Shown in pieces: positions 46,159 through 62,000 of a DNA stretch of 64,000 nucleotides. The DNA comes from Xylocopa sonorina (taxonomy: Eukaryota > Arthropoda > Insecta > Hymenoptera > Apidae). The notes below the pieces were generated by a model, which was not told where the DNA came from, made no database searches, and saw only the letters and a list, made by a program, of their open reading frames with translations. The DNA is taken from the NCBI RefSeq assembly GCF_050948175.1, contig NW_027490130.1, positions 1,240,001 through 1,304,000 of the forward strand, in the 5' to 3' direction. Within the stretch, counting starts at the first letter, position 1. The number at the start of each line of letters is the position of its first letter. The position numbers and the translations under genes are program-made.

Positions 46159-48247
46159 ATGTGCAAACGCTATTTCCTAGCAAGGAAGTGTCGCATTTAC
46201 ATTCATTTGAAGTGTAGACGAGGAATACATGACACTTCGCATATCATATTATATCTTACCATGAAACATAGAAATGAGATGCGATATCGCGTTTTAAGAA
46301 TCATAAGAACTCTATTGCTACGATACGGAGACATCTGCAAACGCTATTTCCTTGCAAGCAAGTGTCGCATTTACATTCATTTGAAGTGCAGACGAGGAAT
46401 ACATGACACTTCGCAAATCATATTATACCTTACCATGAAACATAGAAATGAGATGCAATATCGCGTTTTAAGAATCATAAGAACTCTATTGCTACGATAC
46501 GTAGACATCTGCAAACGCTATTTCCTTGCAAGGAAGTGTCGCATTTACATTCATTTGTATCGTAGACGAGGAATGCATAACACTTCGCAATGAATATTAT
46601 ATCTTATTATGAAACATAGATATGAGATGCAATATCTCGTTTTAAGAAGCATTTGAACTCTATTGCTTCGATACGTAGGCATCTGCAAACGCTATTTCCT
46701 TGCAAGGAAGTGTCGCATTTACATTCATTTGAAGCGTAGACGAGGAATGCATAACACTTCGCAATGAATATTATATCTTACCATGAAACATAGAAATGAG
46801 ATGCGATATCGCGTTTTATGAAGCATTAGAAATCTATTGCTACGATACGTAGACATCTGCAAACGCTATTTCCTAGCAAGGAAGTGTCGCATTCACATTC
46901 ATTTGAAGTGTAGACGAGGAATACATAACACTTCGCAAATCATGTTATATCTTACCATGAAACATAGAAATGAGATGCGATATCGCGTTTTAAGAATCAT
47001 AAGGAACTCTATTGCTACGATACGTAGACATCTGCAAACGCCATTTCCTAGCGAGGAAGTGTCGCATTCACATTCATTTGAAGTGTAGGCGAGGAATACA
47101 TAACACTTCGCAAATCATATTATATCTTACCATGAAACATAGAAATGAGATGCGATATCGCGTTTTAAGAAGCATTAGAACTCTATTGCTACGATACCTA
47201 GACATCTTCAGACGCTATTTCCTAGCAAGGAAGTGTCGCATTTACATTCATTTGAAGTGTAGACGAGGAATACATGACACTTCGCATATCATATTATATC
47301 TTACCATGAAACATAGAAATGAGATGCGATATCGCGTTTTAAGAATCATAAGAACTCTATTGCTACGATACGGAGACATCTGCAAACGCTATTTCCTTGC
47401 AAGCAAGTGTCGCACTTACATTCATTTGAAGTGCAGACGAGGAATACATGACACTTCGCAAATCATATCATACCTTACCATGAAACATAGATATAAGATG
47501 CAATATCTCGTTTTAAGAAGCATTTGAACTCTATTGCTTCGATACGTAGGCATCTGCAAACGCTATTTCCTTGCAAGGAAGTGTCGCATTTACATTCATT
47601 TGAAGCGTAGACGAGGAATGCATAACACTTCGCAATGAATATTATATCTTACCATGAAACATAGAAATGAGATGCGATATCGCGTTTTAAGAAGCATTAG
47701 AAATCTATTGCTACGATACGTAGACATCTGCAAACGCTATTTCCTAGCAAGGAAGTGTCGCATTCACATTCATTTGAAGTGTAGACGAGGAATACATAAC
47801 ACTTCGCAAATCATGTTATATCTTACCATGAAACATAGAAATGAGATGCGATATCGCGTTTTAAGAATCATAAGAACTCTATTGCTACGATACGTAGACA
47901 TCTTCAAACGCTATTTCCTTGCAAGGAAGTGTCGCATTTACATTCATTTGAATCGTAGACGAGGAATGCATAACACTTCGCAATGAATATTATATCTTAT
48001 TATGAAACATAGATATGAGATGCAATATCTCGTTTTAAGAAGCATTTGAACTCTATTGCTTCGATACGTAGACATCTGCAAACGCTATTTCCTTGCAAGG
48101 AAGTGTCGCATTTACATTCATTTGAATCGTAGACCAGGAATGCATAACACTTCGTAATGAATATTATATCTTATCATGAAACATAGATATGAGATGCAAT
48201 ATCTCGTTTTAAGAAGCATTTGAACTCTACTGCTTCGATACGTAGAG
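46159..48247. repeat. 12-monomer HOR (2089 bp), copy 1
   Basis: Twelve monomers plus one extra base; the same sequence order recurs at 48248 and 51382. Tracers: TACGTAGAGATGTGC at the start, GTTTTATGAAGC, CATAAGGAACTC, and TCGCACTTACATTC with CATATCATACC toward the end. Confidence 0.83.
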
Positions 48248-51200
48248 ATGTGCAAACGCTATTTCCTAGCAAGGAAGTGTCGCATTTACATTCATTTGAA
48301 GTGTAGACGAGGAATACATGACACTTCGCATATCATATTATATCTTACCATGAAACATAGAAATGAGATGCGATATCGCGTTTTAAGAATCATAAGAACT
48401 CTATTGCTACGATACGGAGACATCTGCAAACGCTATTTCCTTGCAAGCAAGTGTCGCATTTACATTCATTTGAAGTGCAGACGAGGAATACATGACACTT
48501 CGCAAATCATATTATACCTTACCATGAAACATAGAAATGAGATGCAATATCGCGTTTTAAGAATCATAAGAACTCTATTGCTACGATACGTAGACATCTG
48601 CAAACGCTATTTCCTTGCAAGGAAGTGTCGCATTTACATTCATTTGTATCGTAGACGAGGAATGCATAACACTTCGCAATGAATATTATATCTTATTATG
48701 AAACATAGATATGAGATGCAATATCTCGTTTTAAGAAGCATTTGAACTCTATTGCTTCGATACGTAGGCATCTGCAAACGCTATTTCCTTGCAAGGAAGT
48801 GTCGCATTTACATTCATTTGAAGCGTAGACGAGGAATGCATAACACTTCGCAATGAATATTATATCTTACCATGAAACATAGAAATGAGATGCGATATCG
48901 CGTTTTATGAAGCATTAGAAATCTATTGCTACGATACGTAGACATCTGCAAACGCTATTTCCTAGCAAGGAAGTGTCGCATTAACATTCATTTGAAGTGT
49001 AGACGAGGAATACATAACACTTCGCAAATCATGTTATATCTTACCATGAAACATAGAAATGAGATGCGATATCGCGTTTTAAGAATCATAAGGAACTCTA
49101 TTGCTACGATACGTAGACATCTGCAAACGCCATTTCCTAGCGAGGAAGTGTCGCATTCACATTCATTTGAAGTGTAGGCGAGGAATACATAACACTTCGC
49201 AAATCATATTATATCTTACCATGAAACATAGAAATGAGATGCGATATCGCGTTTTAAGAAGCATTAGAACTCTATTGCTACGATACCTAGACATCTTCAG
49301 ACGCTATTTCCTAGCAAGGAAGTGTCGCATTTACATTCATTTGAAGTGTAGACGAGGAATACATGACACTTCGCATATCATATTATATCTTACCATGAAA
49401 CATAGAAATGAGATGCGATATCGCGTTTTAAGAATCATAAGAACTCTATTGCTACGATACGGAGACATCTGCAAACGCTATTTCCTTGCAAGCAAGTGTC
49501 GCACTTACATTCATTTGAAGTGCAGACGAGGAATACATGACACTTCGCAAATCATATCATACCTTACCATGAAACATAGATATGAGATACAATATCTCGT
49601 TTTAAGAAGCATTTGAACTCTATTGCTTCGATACGTAGGCATCTGCAAACGCTATTTCCTTGCAAGGAAGTGTCGCATTTACATTCATTTGAAGCGTAGA
49701 CGAGGAATGCATAACACTTCGCAATGAATATTATATCTTACCATGAAACATAGAAATGAGATGCGATATCGTGTTTTAAGAAGCATTAGAAATCTATTGC
49801 TACGATACGTAGACATCTGCAAACGCTATTTCCTAGCAAGGAAGTGTCGCATTCACATTCATTTGAAGCGTAGACGAGGAATGCATAACACTTCGCAATG
49901 AATATTATATCTTACCATGAAACATAGAAATGAGATGCGATATCGCGTTTTATGAAGCATTAGAAATCTATTGCTACGATACGTAGACATCTGCAAACGC
50001 TATTTCCTAGCAAGGAAGTGTCGCATTCACATTCATTTGAAGTGTAGACGAGGAATACATAACACTTCGCAAATCATGTTATATCTTACCATGAAACATA
50101 GAAATGAGATGCGATATCGCGTTTTAAGAATCATAAGGAACTCTATTGCTACGATACGTAGACATCTGCAAACGCCATTTCCTAGCGAGGAAGTGTCGCA
50201 TTCACATTCATTTGAAGTGTAGGCGAGGAATACATAACACTTCGCAAATCATATTATATCTTACCATGAAACATAGAAATGAGATGCGATATCGCGTTTT
50301 AAGAAGCATTAGAACTCTATTGCTACGATACCTAGACATCTTCAGACGCTATTTCCTAGCAAGGAAGTGTCGCATTTACATTCATTTGAAGTGTAGACGA
50401 GGAATACATGACACTTCGCATATCATATTATATCTTACCATGAAACATAGAAATGAGATGCGATATCGCGTTTTAAGAATCATAAGAACTCTATTGCTAC
50501 GATACGGAGACATCTGCAAACGCTATTTCCTTGCAAGCAAGTGTCGCACTTACATTCATTTGAAGTGCAGACGAGGAATACATGACACTTCGCAAATCAT
50601 ATCATACCTTACCATGAAACATAGATATAAGATGCAATATCTCGTTTTAAGAAGCATTTGAACTCTATTGCTTCGATACGTAGGCATCTGCAAACGCTAT
50701 TTCCTTGCAAGGAAGTGTCGCATTTACATTCATTTGAAGCGTAGACGAGGAATGCATAACACTTCGCAATGAATATTATATCTTACCATGAAACATAGAA
50801 ATGAGATGCGATATCGCGTTTTAAGAAGCATTAGAAATCTATTGCTACGATACGTAGACATCTGCAAACGCTATTTCCTAGCAAGGAAGTGTCGCATTCA
50901 CATTCATTTGAAGTGTAGACGAGGAATACATAACACTTCGCAAATCATGTTATATCTTACCATGAAACATAGAAATGAGATGCGATATCGCGTTTTAAGA
51001 ATCATAAGAACTCTATTGCTACGATACGTAGACATCTTTAAACGCTATTTCCTTGCAAGGAAGTGTCGCATTTACATTCATTTGAATCGTAGACGAGGAA
51101 TGCATAACACTTCGCAATGAATATTATATCTTATTATGAAACATAGATATGAGATGCAATATCTCGTTTTAAGAAGCATTTGAACTCTATTGCTTCGATA

Positions 51201-51381
51201 CGTAGACATCTGCAAACGCTATTTCCTTGCAAGGAAGTGTCGCATTTACATTCATTTGAATCGTAGACCAGGAATGCATAACACTTCGTAATGAATATTA
51301 TATCTTATCATGAAACATAGATATGAGATGCAATATCTCGTTTTAAGAAGCATTTGAACTCTACTGCTTCGATACGTAGAG
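48248..51381. repeat. 18-monomer version (3134 bp) of the same HOR
   Basis: It equals the 12-monomer unit with an internal duplication of 1045 bp (six monomers plus one base): the block at 49101 recurs at 50146. Both halves keep CATAAGGAACTC. The duplicate carries the variant ATATAAGATGC near 50626, also seen in the previous unit at 47492. Confidence 0.82.
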
Positions 51382-53206
51382 ATGTGCAAACGCTATTTCC
51401 TAGCAAGGAAGTGTCGCATTTACATTCATTTGAAGTGTAGACGAGGAATACATGACACTTCGCATATCATATTATATCTTACCATGAAACATAGAAATGA
51501 GATGCGATATCGCGTTTTAAGAATCATAAGAACTCTATTGCTACGATACGGAGACATCTGCAAACGCTATTTCCTTGCAAGCAAGTGTCGCATTTACATT
51601 CATTTGAAGTGCAGACGAGGAATACATGACACTTCGCAAATCATATTATACCTTACCATGAAACATAGAAATGAGATGCAATATCGCGTTTTAAGAATCA
51701 TAAGAACTCTATTGCTACGATACGTAGACATCTGCAAACGCTATTTCCTTGCAAGGAAGTGTCGCATTTACATTCATTTGTATCGTAGACGAGGAATGCA
51801 TAACACTTCGCAATGAATATTATATCTTATTATGAAACATAGATATGAGATGCAATATCTCGTTTTAAGAAGCATTTGAACTCTATTGCTTCGATACGTA
51901 GGCATCTGCAAACGCTATTTCCTTGCAAGGAAGTGTCGCATTTACATTCATTTGAAGCGTAGACGAGGAATGCATAACACTTCGCAATGAATATTATATC
52001 TTACCATGAAACATAGAAATGAGATGCGATATCGCGTTTTATGAAGCATTAGAAATCTATTGCTACGATACGTAGACATCTGCAAACGCTATTTCCTAGC
52101 AAGGAAGTGTCGCATTAACATTCATTTGAAGTGTAGACGAGGAATACATAACACTTCGCAAATCATGTTATATCTTACCATGAAACATAGAAATGAGATG
52201 CGATATCGCGTTTTAAGAATCATAAGGAACTCTATTGCTACGATACGTAGACATCTGCAAACGCCATTTCCTAGCGAGGAAGTGTCGCATTCACATTCAT
52301 TTGAAGTGTAGGCGAGGAATACATAACACTTCGCAAATCATATTATATCTTACCATGAAACATAGAAATGAGATGCGATATCGCGTTTTAAGAAGCATTA
52401 GAACTCTATTGCTACGATACCTAGACATCTTCAGACGCTATTTCCTAGCAAGGAAGTGTCGCATTTACATTCATTTGAAGTGTAGACGAGGAATACATGA
52501 CACTTCGCATATCATATTATATCTTACCATGAAACATAGAAATGAGTTGCGATATCGCGTTTTAAGAATCATAAGAACTCTATTGCTACGATACGGAGAC
52601 ATCTGCAAACGCTATTTCCTTGCAAGCAAGTGTCGCACTTACATTCATTTGAAGTGCAGACGAGGAATACATGACACTTCGCAAATCATATCATACCTTA
52701 CCATGAAACATAGATATGAGATACAATATCTCGTTTTAAGAAGCATTTGAACTCTATTGCTTCGATACGTAGGCATCTGCAAACGCTATTTCCTTGCAAG
52801 GAAGTGTCGCATTTACATTCATTTGAAGCGTAGACGAGGAATGCATAACACTTCGCAATGAATATTATATCTTACCATGAAACATAGAAATGAGATGCGA
52901 TATCGTGTTTTAAGAAGCATTAGAAATCTATTGCTACGATACGTAGACATCTGCAAACGCTATTTCCTAGCAAGGAAGTGTCGCATTCACATTCATTTGA
53001 AGTGTAGACGAGGAATACATAACACTTCGCAAATCATGTTATATCTTACCATGAAACATAGAAATGAGATGCGATATCGCGTTTTAAGAATCATAAGAAC
53101 TCTATTGCTACGATACGTAGACATCTGCAAACGCTATTTCCTTGCAAGGAAGTGTCGCATTTACATTCATTTGAATCGTAGACGAGGAATGCATAACACT
53201 TCGTAA
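51382..53206. repeat. 12-monomer HOR, third copy, partial
   Basis: Follows the 12-monomer order from 51382 (offset 3134 from 48248) and keeps TCGCATTAACATTC (52113), seen also at 48979. It shares ATATCGTGTTTTAAG (52901) with 49769. It leaves the pattern after about 53206, where the copy ends CGTAATGAATATT instead of CGCAATGAATATT. Confidence 0.75.
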
Positions 53207-53800
53207 TGAATATTATATCTTATCATGAAACATAGATATGAGATGCAATATCTCGTTTTAAGAAGCATTTGAACTCTACTGCTTCGATACGTTGATATGT
53301 GCAAACGCTATTTCCTTGCAAGGAAGTGTCGCATTTACATTCATTTGAATCGTAGACCAGGAATGCATAACACTTCGTAATGAATATTATATCTTATCAT
53401 GAAACATAGATATGAGATGCAATATCTCGTTTTAAGAAGCATTTGAACTCTATTGCTTCGATACGTAGGCATCTGCAAACGCTATTTCCTTGCAAGGAAG
53501 TGTCGCATTTACGTTGATTTGAAGCGTAGACGAGGAATGCATAACACTTCGCAATGAATATTATATCTTACCATGAAACATAGAAATGAGATGCGATATC
53601 TCGTTTTAAGAAGCATTTGAACTCTATTGCTTCGATACGTAGACATCTGCAAACGCTATTTCCTTGCAAGGAAGTGTCGCATTTACATTCATTTGAATCG
53701 TAGACCAGGAATGCATAACACTTCGTAATGAATATTATATCTTATCATGAAACATAGATATGAGATGCAATATCTCGTTTTAAGAAGCATTTGAACTCTA

Positions 53801-56584
53801 TTGCTTCGATACGTAGATATGTGCAAACGCTATTTCCTTGCAAGGAAGTGTCGCATTTACATTCATTTGAAGTGTAGACGAGGAATACATAACACTTCGC
53901 AAATCATATTATATCTTACCATGAAACATAGAAATGAGATGCGATATCGCGTTTTAAGAAGCATTAGAACTCTATTGCTACGATACCTAGACATCTTCAG
54001 ACGCTATTTCCTAGCAAGGAAGTGTCGCATTTACATTCATTTGAAGTGTAGACGAGGAATACATGACACTTCGCATATCATATTATATCTTACCATGAAA
54101 CATAGAAATGATATGCGATATCGCGTTTTAAGAATCATAAGAACTCTATTGCTACGATACGGAGACATCTGCAAACGCTATTTCCTTGCAAGCAAGTGTC
54201 GCATTTACATTCATTTGAAGTGCAGACGAGGAATACATGACACTTCGCAAATCATATTATACCTTACCATGAAACATAGAAATGAGATGCAATATCGCGT
54301 TTTAAGAATCATAAGAACTTTATTGCTACGATACGTAGACATCTGCAAGCGCTATTTCCATGCAAGGAAGTGTCGCATTCACATTCATTTGAAGTGTAGA
54401 CGAGGAATACATAACACTTCGCAAATCATATTATATCTTACCATGAAACATAGAAATGAGATGCGATATCGCGTTTTAAGAATCATAAGAACTCTATTGC
54501 TACGATACGTAGACATCTGCAATCGCTATTTCCTTGCAAGGAAGTGTCGCATTTACATTCATTTGAATCGTAGACCAGGAATGCATAACACTTCGTAATG
54601 AATATTATATCTTATCATGAAACATAGATATGAGATGCAATATCTCGTTTTAAGAAGCATTTGAACTCTATTGCTTCGATACGTAGATATGTGCAAACGC
54701 TATTTCCTTGCAAGGAAGTGTCGCATTCACATTCATTTGAAGTGTAGACGAGGAATACATAACACTTCGCAAATCATATTATATCTTACCATGAAACATA
54801 GAAATGAGATGCGATATCGCGTTTTAAGAAGCATTAGAACTCTATTGCTACGATACCTAGACATCTTCAGACGCTATTTCTTAGCAAGGAAGTGTCGCAT
54901 TTACATTCATTTGAAGTGTAGACGAGGAATACATGACACTTCGCATATCATATTATATCTTACCATGAAACATAGAAATGATATGCGATATCGCGTTTTA
55001 AGAATCATAAGAACTCTATTGCTACGATACGGAGACATCTGCAAACGCTATTTCCTTGCAAGCAAGTGTCGCATTTACATTCATTTGAAGTGCAGACGAG
55101 GAATACATGACACTTCGCAAATCATATTATACCTTACCATGAAACATAGAAATGAGATGCAATATCGCGTTTTAAGAATCATAAGAACTCTATTGCTACG
55201 ATACGTAGACATCTGCAAACGCTATTTCCATGCAAGGAAGTGTCGCATTCACATTCATTTGAAGTGTAGACGAGGAATACATAACACTTCGCAAATCATA
55301 TTATATCTTACCATGAAACATAGAAATGAGATGCGATATCGCGTTTTAAGAATCATAAGAACTCTATTGCTACGATACGTAGACATCTGCAAACGCTATT
55401 TCCTTGCAAGGAAGTGTCGCATTTACATTCATTTGAATCGTAGACCAGGAATGCATAACACTTCGTAATGAATATTATATCTTATCATGAAACATAGATA
55501 TGAGATGCAATATCTCGTTTTAAGAAGCATTTGAACTCTATTGCTTCGATACGTAGATATGTGCAAACGCTATTTCCATGCAAGGAAGTGTCGCATTTAC
55601 ATTCATTTGAAGTGTAGACGAGGAATACATAACACTTCGCAAATCATATTATATCTTACCATGAAACATAGAAATGAGATGCGATATCGCGTTTTAAGAA
55701 GCATTAGAACTCTATTGCTACGATACCTAGACATCTTCAGACGCTATTTCTTAGCAAGGAAGTGTCGCATTTACATTCATTTGAAGTGTAGACGAGGAAT
55801 ACATGACACTTCGCATATCATATTATATCTTACCATGAAACATAGAAATGATATGCGATATCGCGTTTTAAGAATCATAAGAACTCTATTGCTACGATAC
55901 GGAGACATCTGCAAACGCTATTTCCTTGCAAGCAAGTGTCGCATTTACATTCATTTGAAGTGCAGACGAGGAATACATGACACTTCGCAAATCATATTAT
56001 ACCTTACCATGAAACATAGAAATGAGATGCAATATCGCGTTTTAAGAATCATAAGAACTCTATTGCTACGATACGTAGACATCTGCAAACGCTATTTCCT
56101 TGCAAGGAAGTGTCGCATTTACATTCATTTGAATAGTAGACGAGGAATGCATAACACTTCGCAATGAATATTATATCTTATTATGAAACATAGATACGAG
56201 ATGCAATATCTCGTTTTAAGAAGCATTTGAACTCTATTGCTTCGATACGTAGGCATCTGCAAACGCTATTTCCTTGCAAGGAAGTGTCGCATTTACGTTG
56301 ATTTGAAGCGTAGACGAGGAATGCATAACACTTCGCAATGAATATTATATCTTACCATGAAACATAGAAATGAGATGCGATATCTCGTTTTAAGAAGCAT
56401 TTGAACTCTATTGCTTCGATACGTAGACATCTGCAAACGCTATTTCCTTGCAAGGAAGTGTCGCATTTACATTCATTTGAATCGTAGACCAGGAATGCAT
56501 AACACTTCGTAATGAATATTATATCTTATCATGAAACATAGATATGAGATGCAATATCTCGTTTTAAGAAGCATTTGAACTCTA
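53801..56584. repeat. 16-monomer block made of 5+5+6 monomers
   Basis: Two 870-bp units (53801, 54671) and one 1044-bp unit (55541) with the same monomer order. Tracers: GAACTTTATTGC (54316), CTGCAATCGC (54518), TATTTCTTAGC (54875, 55745), TTTGAATAGTAGACG (56129). Confidence 0.82.
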
Positions 56585-58498
56585 TTGCTTCGATACGTAG
56601 ATATGTGCAAACGCTATTTCCTTGCAAGGAAGTGTCGCATTTACATTCATTTGAAGTGTAGACGAGGAATACATAACACTTCGCAAATCATATTATATCT
56701 TACCATGAAACATAGAAATGAGATGCGATATCGCGTTTTAAGAAGCATTAGAACTCTATTGCTACGATACCTAGACATCTTCAGACGCTATTTCCTAGCA
56801 AGGAAGTGTCGCATTTACATTCATTTGAAGTGTAGACGAGGAATACATGACACTTCGCATATCATATTATATCTTACCATGAAACATAGAAATGATATGC
56901 GATATCGCGTTTTAAGAATCATAAGAACTCTATTGCTACGATACGGAGACATCTGCAAACGCTATTTCCTTGCAAGCAAGTGTCGCATTTACATTCATTT
57001 GAAGTGCAGACGAGGAATACATGACACTTCGCAAATCATATTATACCTTACCATGAAACATAGAAATGAGATGCAATATCGCGTTTTAAGAATCATAAGA
57101 ACTTTATTGCTACGATACGTAGACATCTGCAAGCGCTATTTCCATGCAAGGAAGTGTCGCATTCACATTCATTTGAAGTGTAGACGAGGAATACATAACA
57201 CTTCGCAAATCATATTATATCTTACCATGAAACATAGAAATGAGATGCGATATCGCGTTTTAAGAATCATAAGAACTCTATTGCTACGATACGTAGACAT
57301 CTGCAAACGCTATTTCCTTGCAAGGAAGTGTCGCATTTACATTCATTTGAATCGTAGACCAGGAATGCATAACACTTCGTAATGAATATTATATCTTATC
57401 ATGAAACATAGATATGAGATGCAATATCTCGTTTTAAGAAGCATTTGAACTCTATTGCTTCGATACGTAGATATGTGCAAACGCTATTTCCTTGCAAGGA
57501 AGTGTCGCATTCACATTCATTTGAAGTGTAGACGAGGAATACATAACACTTCGCAAATCATATTATATCTTACCATGAAACATAGAAATGAGATGCGATA
57601 TCGCGTTTTAAGAAGCATTAGAACTCTATTGCTACGATACCTAGACATCTTCAGACGCTATTTCTTAGCAAGGAAGTGTCGCATTTACATTCATTTGAAG
57701 TGTAGACGAGGAATACATGACACTTCGCATATCATATTATATCTTACCATGAAACATAGAAATGATATGCGATATCGCGTTTTAAGAATCATAAGAACTC
57801 TATTGCTACGATACGGAGACATCTGCAAACGCTATTTCCTTGCAAGCAAGTGTCGCATTTACATTCATTTGAAGTGCAGACGAGGAATACATGACACTTC
57901 GCAAATCATATTATACCTTACCATGAAACATAGAAATGAGATGCAATATCGCGTTTTAAGAATCATAAGAACTCTATTGCTACGATACGTAGACATCTGC
58001 AAACGCTATTTCCTTGCAAGGAAGTGTCGCATTTACATTCATTTGAATAGTAGACGAGGAATGCATAACACTTCGCAATGAATATTATATCTTATTATGA
58101 AACATAGATACGAGATGCAATATCTCGTTTTAAGAAGCATTTGAACTCTATTGCTTCGATACGTAGGCATCTGCAAACGCTATTTCCTTGCAAGGAAGTG
58201 TCGCATTTACGTTGATTTGAAGCGTAGACGAGGAATGCATAACACTTCGCAATGAATATTATATCTTACCATGAAACATAGAAATGAGATGCGATATCTC
58301 GTTTTAAGAAGCATTTGAACTCTATTGCTTCGATACGTAGACATCTGCAAACGCTATTTCCTTGCAAGGAAGTGTCGCATTTACATTCATTTGAATCGTA
58401 GACCAGGAATGCATAACACTTCGTAATGAATATTATATCTTATCATGAAACATAGATATGAGATGCAATATCTCGTTTTAAGAAGCATTTGAACTCTA
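56585..58498. repeat. Second copy of the 5/6-monomer block, one unit shorter
   Basis: A 5-monomer unit (56585-57454) and a 6-monomer unit (57455-58498) repeat 53801-54670 and 55541-56584. The middle unit is fused with its neighbour, so one 870-bp unit is missing. GAACTTTATTGC (57100) and TTTGAATAGTAGACG (58045) are shared. Confidence 0.8.
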
Positions 58499-59038
58499 TT
58501 GCTTCGATACGTAGATATGTGCAAACGCTATTTCCTTGCAAGGAAGTGTCGCATTTACATTCATTTGAAGTGTAGACGAGGAATACATAACACTTCGCAA
58601 ATCATATTATATCTTACCATGAAACATAGAAATGAGATGCGATATCGCGTTTTAAGAAGCATTAGAACTCTATTGCTACGATACCTAGACATCTTCAGAC
58701 GCTATTTCCTAGCAAGGAAGTGTCGCATTCACATTCATTTGAAGTGTAGGCGAGGAATACATAACACTTCGCTAATCATGTTATATCTTACCATGAAACA
58801 TAGAATTGATATGCGATATCGCGTTTTAAGAATCATATGAACTCTATTGCTTCGATACGTAGACATCTGCAAACGCTATTTCCTTGCAAGAAAGTGTCGC
58901 ATTTACATTCATTTGAATCGTAGACCAGGAATGCATAACACTTCGTAATGAATATTATATCTTATCATGAAACATAGATATGAGATGCAATATCTCGTTT
59001 TAAGAAGCATTTGAACTCTACTGCTTCGATACGTAGAG

Positions 59039-62000
59039 ATGTGCAAACGCTATTTCCTAGCAAGGAAGTGTCGCATTTACATTCATTTGAAGTGTAGACG
59101 AGGAATACATGACACTTCGCATATCATATTATATCTTACCATGAAACATAGAAATGAGATGCGATATCGCGTTTTAAGAATCATAAGAACTCTATTGCTA
59201 CGATACGGAGACATCTGCAAACGCTATTTCCTTGCAAGCAAGTGTCGCATTTACATTCATTTGAAGTGCAGACGAGGAATACATGACACTTCGCAAATCA
59301 TATTATACCTTACCATGAAACATAGAAATGAGATGCAATATCGCGTTTTAAGAATCATAAGAACTCTATTGCTACGATACGTAGACATCTGCAAACGCTA
59401 TTTCCTTGCAAGGAAGTGTCGCATTTACATTCATTTGTATCGTAGACGAGGAATGCATAACACTTCGCAATGAATATTATATCTTATTATGAAACATAGA
59501 TATGAGATGCAATATCTCGTTTTAAGAAGCATTTGAACTCTATTGCTTCGATACGTAGGCATCTGCAAACGCTATTTCCTTGCAAGGAAGTGTCGCATTT
59601 ACATTCATTTGAAGCGTAGACGAGGAATGCATAACACTTCGCAATGAATATTATATCTTACCATGAAACATAGAAATGAGATGCGATATCGCGTTTTATG
59701 AAGCATTAGAAATCTATTGCTACGATACGTAGACATCTGCAAACGCTATTTCCTAGCAAGGAAGTGTCGCATTCACATTCATTTGAAGTGTAGACGAGGA
59801 ATACATAACACTTCGCAAATCATGTTATATCTTACCATGAAACATAGAAATGAGATGCGATATCGCGTTTTAAGAATCATAAGGAACTCTATTGCTACGA
59901 TACGTAGACATCTGCAAACGCCATTTCCTAGCGAGGAAGTGTCGCATTCACATTCATTTGAAGTGTAGGCGAGGAATACATAACACTTCGCAAATCATAT
60001 TATATCTTACCATGAAACATAGAAATGAGATGCGATATCGCGTTTTAAGAAGCATTAGAACTCTATTGCTACGATACCTAGACATCTTCAGACGCTATTT
60101 CCTAGCAAGGAAGTGTCGCATTTACATTCATTTGAAGTGTAGACGAGGAATACATGACACTTCGCATATCATATTATATCTTACCATGAAACATAGAAAT
60201 GAGATGCGATATCGCGTTTTAAGAATCATAAGAACTCTATTGCTGCGATACGGAGACATCTGCAAACGCTATTTCCTTGCAAGCAAGTGTCGCACTTACA
60301 TTCATTTGAAGTGCAGACGAGGAATACATGACACTTCGCAAATCATATCATACCTTACCATGAAACATAGATATGAGATGCAATATCTCGTTTTAAGAAG
60401 CATTTGAACTCTATTGCTTCGATACGTAGGCATCTGCAAACGCTATTTCCTTGCAAGGAAGTGTCGCATTTACATTCATTTGAAGCGTAGACGAGGAATG
60501 CATAACACTTCGCAATGAATATTATATCTTACCATGAAACATAGAAATGAGATGCGATATCGTGTTTTAAGAAGCATTAGAAATCTATTGCTACGATACG
60601 TAGACATCTGCAAACGCTATTTCCTAGCAAGGAAGTGTCGCATTCACATTCATTTGAAGTGTAGACGAGGAATACATAACACTTCGCAAATCATGTTATA
60701 TCTTACCATGAAACATAGAAATGAGATGCGATATCGCGTTTTAAGAATCATAAGAACTCTATTGCTACGATACGTAGACATCTGCAAACGCTATTTCCTT
60801 GCAAGGAAGTGTCGCATTTACATTCATTTGAATCGTAGACGAGGAATGCATAACACTTCGCAATGAATATTATATCTTATTATGAAACATAGATATGAGA
60901 TGCAATATCTCGTTTTAAGAAGCATTTGAACTCTATTGCTTCGATACGTAGACATCTGCAAACGCTATTTCCTTGCAAGGAAGTGTCGCATTTACATTCA
61001 TTTGAATCGTAGACCAGGAATGCATAACACTTCGTAATGAATATTATATCTTATCATGAAACATAGATATGAGATGCAATATCTCGTTTTAAGAAGCATT
61101 TGAACTCTACTGCTTCGATACGTTGATATGTGCAAACGCTATTTCCTTGCAAGGAAGTGTCGCATTTACATTCATTTGAATCGTAGACCAGGAATGCATA
61201 ACACTTCGTAATGAATATTATATCTTATCATGAAACATAGATATGAGATGCAATATCTCGTTTTAAGAAGCATTTGAACTCTATTGCTTCGATACGTAGG
61301 CATCTGCAAACGCTATTTCCTTGCAAGGAAGTGTCGCATTTACGTTGATTTGAAGCGTAGACGAGGAATGCATAACACTTCGCAATGAATATTATATCTT
61401 ACCATGAAACATAGAAATGAGATGCGATATCTCGTTTTAAGAAGCATTTGAACTCTATTGCTTCGATACGTAGACATCTGCAAACGCTATTTCCTTGCAA
61501 GGAAGTGTCGCATTTACATTCATTTGAATCGTAGACCAGGAATGCATAACACTTCGTAATGAATATTATATCTTATCATGAAACATAGATATGAGATGCA
61601 ATATCTCGTTTTAAGAAGCATTTGAACTCTATTGCTTCGATACGTAGACATCTGCAAACGCTATTTCCTTGCAAGGAAGTGTCGCATTTACATTCATTTG
61701 AATCGTAGACCAGGAATGCATAACACTTCGTAATGAATATTATATCTTATCATGAAACATAGATATGAGATGCAATATCTCGTTTTAAGAAGCATTTGAA
61801 CTCTACTGCTTCGATACGTAGAGATGTGCAAACGCTATTTCCTAGCAAGGAAGTGTCGCATTTACATTCATTTGAAGTGTAGACGAGGAATACATGACAC
61901 TTCGCATATCATATTATATCTTACCATGAAACATAGAAATGAGATGCGATATCGCGTTTTAAGAATCATAAGAACTCTATTGCTACGATACGGAGACATC

